DNA of 64,000 bases from Symbiodinium sp. CCMP2592. Taxonomy: Eukaryota; Sar; Dinophyceae; Suessiales; Symbiodiniaceae. The position numbers and the translations under genes are program-made. Under the pieces are notes generated by a model. That model had not been told where the DNA came from, did no database searches, and worked only from the letters and a program-made list of their open reading frames with translations. The first letter of the stretch is position 1, and every line of letters starts with the position of its first letter. Below, piece after piece: positions 21,609 through 32,536 of this stretch. Where the stretch lies: NCBI GenBank assembly GCA_905221615.1, contig CAJNDT010000136.1, forward strand, positions 1,297,880 through 1,361,879. Direction: 5' to 3'.

Positions 21609-22382
21609 CCTAGATCCAACGGCCGGCAGATACGCTCCACGGGTCGATTTCCGTGTCCGACGATGCGCCTGCAACCAACGTAAAACCAAGCCCAATCCAA
21701 TGTGCATATGTCATGCATGACAAGGCCTACCATGCTCCGGACAACAGCTTGCTTGGCAGCATCATGGCTAAGATCAAGGCCTCTTCCCCAAGCTCGGTTT
21801 GGGGTTCATAGCGCTAAGCGCTTCAGGTTAGGCGGTCGCAAACCTTTCCAGGACGTCTGGAACGCCCCGGCGGGTTGGCGAAAAGCTTGCAAAGCCCCAT
21901 GTAGAGGTGCTTAAACTGTCAGATTGGGCTTGGGAGGGTTGCAGTCTGGTCGCATTATTTAGAAGAACCCGAAGGATGTCAATGTACGAGGTGACAGACA
22001 AGGCGACATCTGGACTGAGCCGGGCGCTTCAACCCCTTGTTTCCAACGTACCAACCCAACATCCTGCTACAGTCATGTCCGTCATAAACTCCATTGAATG
22101 GTACTGTGTCGGACGATGCCATTGTATTAAGAATCGGGACTGGAATCACGCGGCCCCTCCCAGTGGATCCAAAATCTGAAGTGTGGCCGAAAGCCGAGGT
22201 ACTTTGGAGATGTGCCACAGCCATTTTGAATGACGACTGCACCTCCTGGAAGGCAGACGCCTATCGATGGCAGGAGGCTGCAGGCCTTACGATCCCGTCA
22301 CTTGGAGATTGGAAAATCAGTTTGCTTCGCTTGTGGGCGGGGGCTCTTCCTTCTTAAAGGAACTCTTTTTACACCTCGCTAG

Positions 22383-23138
22383 CATCACTTCATGTTGCTG
22401 CGGGAGATCGGTGCAATTAAGGTATGTCGATGCGGGCATCGACGCACCTTGGCACAGAGACCTGTGGCCCTCAGAGGCATTTGCAAGCATCGTTTTTGTT
22501 GAAGTCCTGTTGCGCATGGCATGTGCTCGTTTTGGCGAAGCTGCACATTGAAGCTAGAGGTTCCTGGCGTGAGGTGGCACCAAGTCGTAGACCCGCCTTC
22601 TCAGCTGTTGCCCCAGAGCTTCTGCATTCTCTGCGGTGCAACCGACCTGGCGCCCCAGCCAAACAAAACTCCCAAAGCAATAGAACTCCAGAAATCTTGG
22701 ACGAGCCCACAAGCTCTGAAAGCCCAAAACCCTAAACCTGGTAAGGAGAAACACAGCCCGTTCATCGTGCTCAATGCCACACATGCCAAGGTCCGGGGCA
22801 TGTCAGGGTTGTTGCCGATGGTAGCTTATCACAATGAGGACTTCGAAGGGGCCATGAGTTTTTGCTAACGCCTCTAGTTTGGGCTTGGTTGCCTTGGCCT
22901 GATATTGGGCAGCTATTTCAACTCCCCGGAATCTCACGTGCTTCCATGTGCCTTTGCAGCGGGCAGTGGTAGCAGCATCAGCAAGCCAGTGACTGTCGTG
23001 AGCACGACAATGACAACGAGGATGCCCATCATGATTGTAGCACTGGCCACTATATACTGCAGCATACTGGGGTTCTACTGTCAAGAGTCAGAGCAGCGGT
23101 ATTCTCTGAACCTGAGCACCCCCAACCGCGAATGCTAG
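22383..23138 (+). CDS. Candidate gene 3' end with C-terminal membrane helix (three exons)
   Basis: Three pieces look coding. 22383-22421 reads HHFMLLREIGAIK before a strong donor AAG|GTATGT. 22757-about 22847 reads PFIVLNATHAKVRGMSGLLP and MVAYHNEDFEG after CACAG. 22960-23138 reads GSGSSISKPVTVVSTTMTTR, a hydrophobic helix MPIMIVALATIYCSILGFYC and a short tail ending at TAG. The last would be a type I-like C-terminal anchor. Membership of one gene is inferred from order and strand, not from matched phases. No family is recognised. Confidence 0.35.
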
Positions 23139-23234
23139 GCCAAGCAAAAAGCTCAACCCTAAACACTTTAGGAGTGACACTGCCAGACCCTGATGATTAA
23201 AATCCTCCAAAACCGCCTTAATTGTTACCAAATC

Positions 23235-23261
23235 TATTTTTTTTTTTTGGGGGGGGGGGTT
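23235..23261. repeat. Homopolymer T then G tract
   Basis: A run of T directly followed by a run of G, ahead of CCTTATTATAAATT; the latter may be a decayed family B end. Confidence 0.6.
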
Positions 23262-23761
23262 CCTTATTATAAATTCTCATATAATGGGCCCCAAAACCCG
23301 CACACTTCCCCTACCCCCAAAAACCCTAAGCCTCAAGCCTCAGGTCGTGGTGGGCAAAGGAGCCGTGACCGGGGATCCGAACGACCTGGTCCATCCGATC
23401 CTTGGGATTCAGGACTTCTTTGTTTCAGGGGCCTTCGGGCTTAGAGGCTTTTTGGGTTCAGGGTTTTAAGGGTTTAGGGTTTAGGATTTTGAGTTTAGGA
23501 TTTGGGTTTTTGGGGCTTGAGAGTTTAGGTGGTTTCGGAGCTTTGTTTTGGGGTGGTTGAAGCGGTCCTCTAAGGATTCCCTAGGGACTGAACAGAGTGT
23601 CGGGTCTCGTGGGAGCCCCGTTCAGCGCCGAAGTATGGGGGCGTTCGGGCTTAAGGTTTGAGGTTCTAGGTTTGATCGTGTTGCTTTGAGGGTTGAGTTG
23701 GTAGTGTTGTCCCTGACTCTGTTACGTATGATTGTACGAAAGGGTGGCAGGGTAGATCTAG

Positions 23762-24106
23762 GCAGTTCATCTGGGCGATGCCCACATCACGGTGCCACTG
23801 AAAGGCTCGGTACTGAATCATGCACTTGCTATGGACATGAAAAGCGCTGTTCTCTCACAAAGTGTGCATGTAGGTGCAAGCAAGTCCATAAAGCCATGGT
23901 CAGCTCTTCCCCCATGTCAGGGTGCGCTGTGTGGCTACATAGCTTCTACTGGAAGGCAGGTAGTATGGGAGAGTCTGGATTCTTGGCCAAGGATGGTGGA
24001 TGATCCCGACGTCATCCACTTCATCCAGCTCATTTGGGTGGAAGACCAATCTGGTCCTGGAGCTGCAAGTGGGGACTTCTTTAACTTGAGGGCTTCTCTT
24101 TCCTAG
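23762..24106 (+). CDS. C-terminal exon of an unassigned soluble protein
   Basis: After GATCTAG the frame reads AVHLGDAHITVPLKGSVLNH, ALAMDMKSAVLSQSVHVGAS, PPCQGALCGYIASTGRQVVW and VIHFIQLIWVEDQSG, ending at TAG (24104-24106), 114 codons without low-complexity runs. Codon usage and hydrophobic patterning look like a folded beta-rich domain with two close cysteines. No family is recognised. A GT donor inside (near 23921) could split it in two. The upstream exon is not placed. Confidence 0.5.
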   Translation, partial: AVHLGDAHITVPLKGSVLNHALAMDMKSAVLSQSVHVGASKSIKPWSALPPCQGALCGYIASTGRQVVWESLDSWPRMVDDPDVIHFIQLIWVEDQSGPGAASGDFFNLRASLS

Positions 24107-25528
24107 GGGTCTTCATGGTGAGGATAGCTGAGACTCAAGTTGTTGGCGACCGGTGCAGCCTGAAAGCCCATGCCTTGGCACCCATGGAGTTGCAAAGGTC
24201 CCCCTCAGGAAGCGATGGTGGACTCGAGGGTTTGCAGGTAGCTGGGTGGGTTTGTGTCTGAATTCTTGGGGCTTCGGGTTGCGGGCTTCCGAGCGCAGAC
24301 CCGCATCGAGGCAATCTGGTCTCGATGCGTCATTTGTCTCCCGCAGAGCCAGCTCCCGCCACGAACCTCGCCTGAAGAGCCAAGATCAAAGCAGTGGAAC
24401 TATTGGCGCCGTGGTAGGGATTGTTCGTGGAAGTAGTAGAATCGTAGCCTGAGTCCTTCGTTTTTTCTCGGAGAGGTGGTAGTCTTTCGTGCTGATAGCA
24501 CAAGGGAGGCGCAGGGAGCCGCACGCTGGGCTTACGGCTGCCGGCCTTCCGCCCTGAGCGCGCCCCTCCGCTGAGGATGTACTTCGAGATCCCGACGGGG
24601 ACGACAAGCCTTCGAGCCTTCGAGCTCTGTGCCTTGGGCCTTGGTCTTGCTGCTATTGGTGCTCTTTTTTGCTTTGTTTTCTTGCGATTGTGCTGTTCTC
24701 TTTCGGACTCTTTGTGGTGTTTCGAGTACTGCACGATTGTTCTGCAATGTCGAACGCGCCTGAACGATGCCAGGCAATCTGCATGGCCTCTACCGCAGTC
24801 CCGCCGTGTCCGTCGCCTCCGGACAGACCTCCGCCTCCGCCCCTGCTGCCTGCTCTGTACAACAGTGCACAGAAGGGACATCGGCAACTCACCTGCAAGA
24901 GCATTCACTCCTTTGTCTTGTTTTTTGCAGCATTTGCAAATGCTTCTGCCAATGCCCATGCAGATGTAGACATTGCACACACACTCTGCAGGGACACTGC
25001 TGAAAATAGGCTGCGACCCTGGCGAATATTTTCCCCGAAGCCACATCCTGTGCGTTTAGGCCAAAACTCTAGACTGAAGACCTGAGACCTTCACCGTGCT
25101 TCTGAAGGTGCTTCATATTCAGAGCATGGAGGCACTTAACATGGGGCGAAAACCACTGCGATCACAACTACTGTTGCCAATACCCCATAGTTTTATGAGC
25201 GTCGTGGCTAGCTAGCTTTGTTGTTGCTTGGTACTCAAGTGCTGCTTCTCTTGCCAGCAGGGCTGTTGGAAACAACGTGTCACTGGGTCCTGCCGTGGAG
25301 TAGAGGAAAATCTACACACAGATATTACAGTATAGTATAATAGTAGACCTCAGGTTGACGAAGGGCGGCTTTTAGCCAACGCCCAAAGCCCGAACACCCT
25401 GCGAGAACCCAAAAACCGGCGCGGGGTGACTGCTCTCGTGAAGTCACCAGCAAATCATGCTAGTAACTCCACGCACAACCCTGTTCAAACCATTTCAGTT
25501 CTCAAGCGCGACTTCTTTGCGTGGCAAG
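24107..25528. other. No gene confidently supported
   Basis: A 24577-24969 + frame has a hydrophobic stretch (LGLGLAAIGALFCFVFLRL), and a long - frame (24330-25046) overlaps it; neither has splice or family support. It may hide a membrane exon near 24575-24720. Confidence 0.35.
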
Positions 25529-27514
25529 GTCTCCAACTGCCAGGCCTTTGCTGGCGAGCTGATGCGAAGAGAGGACTATCAGCCCAAGACGGACCCCACA
25601 GGCACAGTTCAGGGTGTCTTTTGCAGCCGACGGCGCGAGCTAGTCTCCAGGGTCCCGTACCATTGTCCGAATCCCGAAACGGCACCGCCGCCTGAGGCAA
25701 GCACACGCCTTTCCTGATGGTGAACGGTACGACTGCAACCATCGTGGTCGGTGTCGGCGGCACCCCAGGCCCCTGGCTTGAGACACCAGCTTTGGGTTCT
25801 TGATTTCGGTGCCTTAGGGGTTGTGGGACTCTGGCACGAAGCATAGCAGCCTGGAAGCGGGCACACTTCACTCAAAGCACCGGGCAAGCGGTTGGGGATG
25901 AACCTTAAACAGCCCCGAAGCCTGAAGACTGAAATCTCCAAACACAAACCGAAACATAAAAAGAAACTCCAAACCCAACAGCCCCAGGCCTCAAACGACC
26001 ATCTCCTCCTTACAAGCCGAGTATGTAATACTGAGCCTTCTTAGCGTAGTAGGCGCTGTAGGTAGATTCAATGGTTCAAGCTTGAACTTGAAATTCCTAT
26101 AAGCCTCGACCCTGAAAGTTCCCAAGCCCAACATCCCAACGAGACATAGAGAAGCCCCAGCCCTTCAAGTGGCCCGAACCTAGACCCTAAACAGGATCTT
26201 CATTGTACACTTTTAATCAAGAGCCCCTCCGTGATTTTTTAGAGAACCCCTTGGCTGAGCCAAGGAAACGAAGGCGGCTTGGTTCACCCCATGACTCCGT
26301 CGGAGGACAAAGACTTCGCTCACTGGATTTCACACATCTACGTGCCGAGTCTTTGCATGGGGTCTAGGCCTTTAGAAAGGGCTTTGTTGAGCTTGGGCTG
26401 GCAGCTTAGAGTTGCGGGTGCTTTTGGGCGATCAGGGCTAGAGCTCACCTGCATCCCCTACTTGTCAACAACCCCCCGAACCCTGAACCGTCTGCACCCT
26501 TTCTGTTCTCAATCATGCCAAGAAGACCCTCGCTGCAAAGGCAGTGGACGACTTGGGGAATTTGGTGGCGATGTGTGAGCTTTTGCCAACAGACCCAGCT
26601 CCCAGACCGCTATTCAGACCTGCAGGCAGACCGGTAAGATGCAGGGTTCGGAGTTTAGGGTTGGGGAGTCCGGGCATATTTTTTGTTTTGTGTCTGGATG
26701 TTTGCGTTGACTGGCGTTTCGGAGCTTCAGGGACAAGTTATTCGAGAGTTCAGTGGCTTGGACTAACTATCTCTTGAAGAATCTATGAGCCGACTTGGGG
26801 GCCTCAGCGCAACCTGGGAGTTTGCTTAGCCGAGTAGACAAAAGGCCTTGAAGGAAACGCCAAGCTCGTGGAACGAACCAACTTCAAGACCCGATGCTCA
26901 GGTTCCCGCGTCCTGCACTTTCCAGGCGCAAGCAGCAGTGAGATTCGGCGGTGAAGAGCAGGGTGTTGGCGGGCGGCCATCTGTGGTTGCTGCTGCAGCG
27001 ACATTGATCATGTCATCATTCTCATCATCTTCTTCTGCTCCCCACCAGCACCACAACCACCATTGAGGCTTGCAGGCGACTCAGATTGTCAGCTCGTGCT
27101 GAAGACTACAGCGTTTGGGGTTAGGCTGTAACCGTTAAAGCGTCTGGTTCTAGCAAAACGAGATCAAGATTGTTGACGTCCTCGCTGTGGCAGGTGCCCG
27201 AGAACATCCCGTTTCTGAGGCAAGAGCTGCATCCAATGTCTGAACACAGTCCGGCACATAGGTTCTCAGCGGGTAGCTGTGCCACGGTACGATGTAGGTT
27301 GCTCGAGAACTAGGGGGTCTCCGGTTATAAGAGTCAAACGCAGGTGCTCACCCTAAGCTCCTCGGGAAGGCCCTATGAGTTCTGCAACGTGCACGGGTTG
27401 TACATCGGCGACCTCGTGCAGGCCGGTTTGAAGCCAAATCGTCATCTCTTCGGTGCCACGGGACATGTCGACGCGGAGAGACAAGCGGCGTTGCTTCAAC
27501 GTCGCAGAAGCATG
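25529..27514 (+). CDS. Three phase-0 exons of one unassigned gene (partial)
   Basis: 25529-25696 (56 codons) reads VSNCQAFAGELMRREDYQPK and GVFCSRRRELVSRVPYHCPN, ending at a GC donor (GAG|GCAAGC). 26526-26633 (36 codons) reads TLAAKAVDDLGNLVAMCELL before a strong CCG|GTAAGA donor. 27344-27514 (57 codons) runs from CGCAG|GTG through PYEFCNVHGLYIGDLVQAGL and GHVDAERQAALLQRRRS to ATG|GTAGGA. All three begin and end in phase 0, so they can be joined in any combination without breaking the frame, which makes one gene plausible though not proven. Cysteines in the first exon suggest a disulfide-bonded domain. No family is recognised; start and stop are not seen. Confidence 0.45.
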
Positions 27515-30500
27515 GTAGGACCCACAGGCAAAGGATCGACGACTGCCGGCTTTAAGCAAGGATCTGGTGACCGTGGAAATCGAAGAGACGACCTGACGGC
27601 TTCAACCGTTTTCAACAGTTTTCGGCTGCAGAAGCTTAGCCGCTGGAGCGCCGAAGCGGCAGCCCGCAGCAACAGCCACTCCGCTGTGGGATCCAAACGC
27701 CAAGACGCAGCTTTTCCCAGCACCGTGCAGCCCCCCGCAGGAGGCTTCCTAGACAGACTCTGTTTGTTTGTCTGTCTGGGCGGTGCTAGAAGGCCGAATC
27801 CGCACACCTGATGCTTGCTGCCTGGCACCGCGTTGGAGGCCCGTCAACATTGCCCCGCCGCGAAAGGGCTTCAGGCTTGAGATGAAGAATTGATGATTGC
27901 ACGATGGACGTAGCAACGCGTGGGTCCTGTCCTACGGTTCAGTCAAGTCATCACTGCTGCTGCTGCCGTTTGCGTAAGATTGCCGCGGTTGCGGTTCCGG
28001 CGATGGCGGTGGCGGCGGCTACGTTTAGCTGTTTTCGTCCCGTGCAAAAAGTTTCGGAAAAGGTCATGATCGCCCTCTTAAGGTTTGCATCGGAGGCATG
28101 GTGTGTCGCCACCCAACCGTCGTCGCAGGGGCTCACCGGACTATGCACGCAACGTTTCTCTGCCGACGTCATATCTTGGGCTGAACTTAAGCCAATTTCG
28201 ACCATTCTCCGACCGAGGTTGCGGCAAGCACAGAAATTCATGCGTGATGTTTCCGCCAACACCCCACACTGCACCGTGCCACGACGAACGAACTGGTTTT
28301 CATCTGTTACGATAACGTGTAGTCCTTGCTGCACTCTTGGAAAGACCTGTGGCCGCAGATGCCTCTCTCTCTCTGTCCCTTACTCTCTCAGTCGCGGTGT
28401 CCTTGGGCGAACTCGTGGCTGCTTTCCGAGCACTCACAGCTCTTGCTGTTGCACTGTAGATGATTGTGGACCTTAATTGCACTTGGCAGTGTCCGCAACG
28501 GCGACCGCAAGTGCAGTCCTCAGATCTTGCGCGCCGCAGGCCCGCCGCTCTTCCATTTCCTTCCTCACACAGTAGACATATGCATGGTTCGCCGGAACAG
28601 AACCGCTGTCGCCGCAGTCTGCAGTCAGGGAACCGGCTCGCTCTCGCCATGTTCGCTTGCGCCCTGACCAGGGCCGTGCAGTGTGGCCAAAGACCAGCAC
28701 CTCGCCGATCGAAGCGATAACTATACGGGTAGTTCATCGCCGCCAGCCACTGGTCGTTCGTTCCGGGCAGCTGCAACTCCGACCCGCCTGGCTCCCCAGA
28801 ATGTCCCAGAACGGGAACACACACTCCAGAAATTCTTCTGGAACGGACAGGGAGCTTCCAGCGAACTTCGGCGAGCACCACGTGCAGTAACTGCACACCT
28901 GCGAGTGGGAGCTTGAACAGGCAGACGGCGACAGCTCGCTTCGCGGCAACCGCCAGCAGACCCAAACATCACACAACCCAAGCGCTACTGCTGCAGCCCG
29001 GAACCCTATTTGCTGCCCACATGCACTTCAGAGGCCCGGTGCTGCGAGAGCAACGCGCATTGCCGCGCGGGCACCGCCTGCCTTTGCTCTTCAACCCGAG
29101 CTGTTGCGGCGCCGCGCCCCTCACAAGCTCAGACACCGCAAGCACATGTATGGGCGAAACACTTGGATGACACGACCTGGCCCTCGGCTCCAACGGCATT
29201 CTTCGCGCCACGCATCCCAGCCATGCAAGACGACTATGCCGCTTTTGGCTAAGAGGCCTGTGCTTGGGCAACCGAAGGCATGGTCGCCGGAAAGGTCCAT
29301 GGCCCATGGCTTCACCACGTCCTGGACAGCGGCTGAATGGGCTTGAGCAAACGGCGAATCAACGCAAGTTCCCTGGCTTGTGCAAGAGGCGACTTTGTGA
29401 ATCCTACGCATCCCTGCGCACTGATTCGTTGAATGCGCTCATGAGTGTGCGGGCGCGCCAATGTTTCGCACGCTTATGACATCAGCCGGTGTCATCCATT
29501 TTTGGATCGTGAAGGATGTTGATACAAAAGTTTGGGCAACAAGGTCGACTAGGTGTGCTTTCGCGGTGCGATCCGTTTCAGTCCCACGTCATGCTGGATG
29601 TTGTTGGGTTGGCGTGCCCCCGGCCCACAGACGTAGCGAGCCTCCTATCCCACTCCGGGTTTGCTGCCTTTGCGGGTGATGAGATGCACGCTGCTGCTCG
29701 CGCATGCTGGGTCCTTCGCCGCACGTGCCATCACGATTTTGCCGACACGGCATGACGTCGCCATCCCTAGTTCCCAGTTCCTTGCTTCGGCAGCTGCCCT
29801 TGCCCTTTCATTTTCCCCTGCCGCCGCCAGTGCTGTTGCTGCGGTTCGCGTGATCCGTTTGGTGACCACCCCTGTGTTTGCGCCACCTCGCCGGTTTTGG
29901 CTATACGAGCCATGCATGCCGCTTGACATCAAACATTGCCGTTCCCAGCCCGTGTCGAGAGCTTGTGCGTAGTTTGCGAGCCATGCGCTGGTGCCGGGTA
30001 TGAACGCTCTCACAGCTCGCAGTTGACGTTGCCGTTATCGAAACCCATCCGCGTGCCGCCGCACAACGGAAGCAGCGCGACGTTTACCTCGGGGTTCGAG
30101 GAGTGACAAAAAACCCGGTGAAACGAGAAAGAAACCTGCTTCCTTTCCGTCGTTATTTTCGTTTCGTTGTAACTGTTCTTTGCTCACACATTTGCATAAT
30201 AGGGGCTTACAAAAATCAAAACACGACGTGGGAAAACTTGACAAATGCACTACATAGTCACTATGTACATTGACAGTGTAGTCTTGGGGTTGATTCCGAG
30301 AAAGTGGAAAAGATCGTGACTGTAACAAAAACTGTTGGTAATCCCGAATATTCTGTTGGTGTTTTTATGCTACTGTTGTTTTGTTCCATGTATTTGCTAT
30401 GGATTATTGGAAGCATGATATTAGCGGAATGCGAACAACAAACAAAAGGTGCTCAGTTTTTTCCACGTAACACGTGCAAAAACAGAGCCCCGACCACTGC

Positions 30501-30890
30501 ACGAGGTCCTGGCAGGCAGCCCCTCAGCCCAGCCGCTTCCTTGCCCATGCCTGGAGCTTCCGTTGACCTGCCACTGTAGGCCGCAGTTGGCACCATACCT
30601 GGACCACGTGCGACTTGCAGTCGCAAAAAGCGTGCGAGAAAAGCCACCCATTCGAAAGACAATCTTGGTCCGTAGAAGATCAAGCTTCCCACACGATGCG
30701 ATAGGAGGAAATCAATTACGCCAGTTACAACACGATTCTGGATTCTGGTTGAGCTCGTGGTGTGGTGTAGCTGTGCAGAGAAAGAAACATGCGCTGCCTG
30801 CACTGTTCTCCTTTCCCTTATTTTATCTTTTTCGCTACAGCAGTGGTCGGGGAGATCGGTGAAGGAAGCTTCAAACATTAAAAGAAAAGC
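27515..30890. other. GC-rich stretch, no gene confidently supported
   Basis: Several overlapping open frames occur on both strands (for example 27904-28476 + and 28300-28965 -, the latter with several Cys pairs). None shows a family motif or coherent splice structure. The compositional shift relative to the flanks suggests old inserted elements. Confidence 0.35.
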
Positions 30891-32388
30891 ATGACACTTC
30901 TTCATTACCGCACCATCGTCCTTAGCTTCCCTGATTTGTCTCTGGCTGAAGCTCTATGGGCGGCAAGATGTGTGGACGATTTGTGGGCTGCAGCTGGAGA
31001 AGCGCAGTTCGGAAGGCAAGATGCTGTATTGGTTTCAGCGATGGATTTGGACGCTTCTCGTATTCGTGAATTTCTTGGCCTTCGTCACGGTACTCTGTTT
31101 ACTGACGAGCGTGATGCGTTCACAACCACATGGCCTCAAGATGTGATTTGCAAGCTGCATGATTTGGTGGGGTTGGCCGGTGAGGATTTGGTTTTGAGCT
31201 GGAGCGTCATACAGAACACAACACTCTCCGTAGCGGGCACCGGCGGAAGTGAGCCTGGAATTAGGCATGCCTGAAGGGCAGTTGTTGTCGCCAGTTTTTG
31301 TTGTAGTGGGAGCGGTTTCTCGGCGTTCAAGCTTGGCAACCTCACCCTGCTTACTGGGACTGGATCCTCCTGAAGAAGCAGTTTATGCATACCTGCAAAC
31401 CAGGGATCAATCAGATTCAGTTGTGCCTGATTTCATGTTGTGTCGTCAAGTGGCTTACATGGCAATGGAGAGTTCTATGTCGTGGCCTCAGGCTATGGGG
31501 TCAGTGAGCTCCGATGCCGATCGCTTGTTGTTGTTGGACCTTGCTAGCCCAACTCGCATTTCGCTTTCACAGTACCTCGATGAGCCCAAAGAAGACAGAG
31601 TACATTGCCAGAGGATTCCAAAACAGATTGCCGCTGGATTGCGGCTACGGAGCAGCACGAATTTGTGAACGGCATGACTGTCTAGGCATTCCAATAGATG
31701 ATGATGTCAGCATGACTGGCTTGCTTCTGCAAGTCGAGAAAAGTGGGGACAGTGGACGGTCCCGTACACTTACTGCTCTTCGTATGTTGCAGCTCCCTCC
31801 TTTCGCTGCGATCACGACCTTGCAGAGCCGAATCTTGCCCAACGCATGTTTCGGCACAGAATTCCTTGTTGTCCGATCTGACTGGAAGACCCGCTTGGAC
31901 GCCGTGCAGGAGAGATGGCTATCAACCTTTTTTGAGTTGCCTTTCCGGGCCCCTCGTATTGCTTTGCTTTCTGCAGCAGGCCGGCCATGGCGGTTAAGTA
32001 CGACTGTCACATTGCAAGCAATTATACTTTTGGCGAGGCTGCAACGCAGTGGTCGAGAGTCTGAGATATTCAAGGTTCACAATCTGGCCTTCTCCTGTCC
32101 TGTGAGTTGGTCTGCAGCAGTTCAAGACCTCAAACATACTTGAATGTTCCTGATTGGCTGATTTACTGCGACGGTAATGTGCTGCCAGGCCGGGCTCGGA
32201 AGAAACTGTTGACAAAGTACAAAGCTCTTGTGACAAAACTGTTGGAACAAGTAAAGCAATCCTGGAAATCCGATGAAGTGGCCCGTGTTGGGTCGCATCG
32301 CATTCCTCCACTGTGCAGCGCACACACGTGGCAGCAGCTGAATGATTGGACGCAGCAGAACTTGCCTGACAAGTCAACGGAGCTGTGA
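30891..32388 (+). pseudogene. Decayed non-LTR retrotransposon reverse transcriptase
   Basis: The recognisable part starts near 31575: SPKKTEYIARGFQNR, then CLGIPIDDDVSM, LRMLQLPPFAAITTLQSRIL, NACFGTEFLV, RWLSTFFELPFRAPRIALLS and GRPWRLSTTVTLQAIILLAR. This is the palm-end and thumb region of a LINE-type reverse transcriptase, where N/SPKKTEY follows the catalytic strand and LGIxID opens the thumb. The frame changes near 31570 and again near 32125, where it resumes as YLNVPDWLIYCDGNVLPGRA through to a stop at 32386-32388. I could not find the catalytic YADD block upstream; frames from 30891 to 31570 may be its remains. A pyrimidine microsatellite follows directly. The element would have supplied retrotransposition enzyme; this copy is broken. 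Confidence 0.6.
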
Positions 32389-32441
32389 AAGACTTCTTTG
32401 TCGCGTTTTTCTGTGTTGTTCCCTCTCCGTTTCTGCCTTTT

Positions 32442-32536
32442 GCTCTCTCTCTCTCTCTCTCTGTCTCTCTTTCTCTCTCTGTCTGTCTCTGTCGCTCTCT
32501 CTCTCTCTTTTTCTCTCTCTCTCTCTCTCTCTCTCT
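32442..32536. repeat. TC-rich microsatellite
   Basis: Nearly pure CT dinucleotides with GT interruptions, 50 bp after the end of the reverse-transcriptase frame. Frames across it encode Leu/Ser or Arg/Glu repeats and are artefacts. Confidence 0.9.

Larger units (their letters stand above)
18173..22382. other. No gene confidently supported
   Basis: Repeat-dominated: family B elements, a telomere-like array, the 19.63-19.79 kb microsatellite and the 117-bp inverted-repeat element. A short frame at about 19198-19254 (YLSTNDLNTQPWKCDPSLAV) is protein-like but unsupported. A longer frame at about 22094-22357 is also open but boundaries are unclear. Confidence 0.4.

Noticed and set aside
24330-25046. 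238-codon open frame on the minus strand
   Set aside because: Composition is Arg/Ser/Lys-rich without domain features, no splice context, and it is opposite to all supported exons.
28300-28965. 221-codon minus-strand frame with paired cysteines
   Set aside because: It is suggestive of a zinc-binding segment, but the cysteines are not in a known spacing and competing frames on both strands are equally open.
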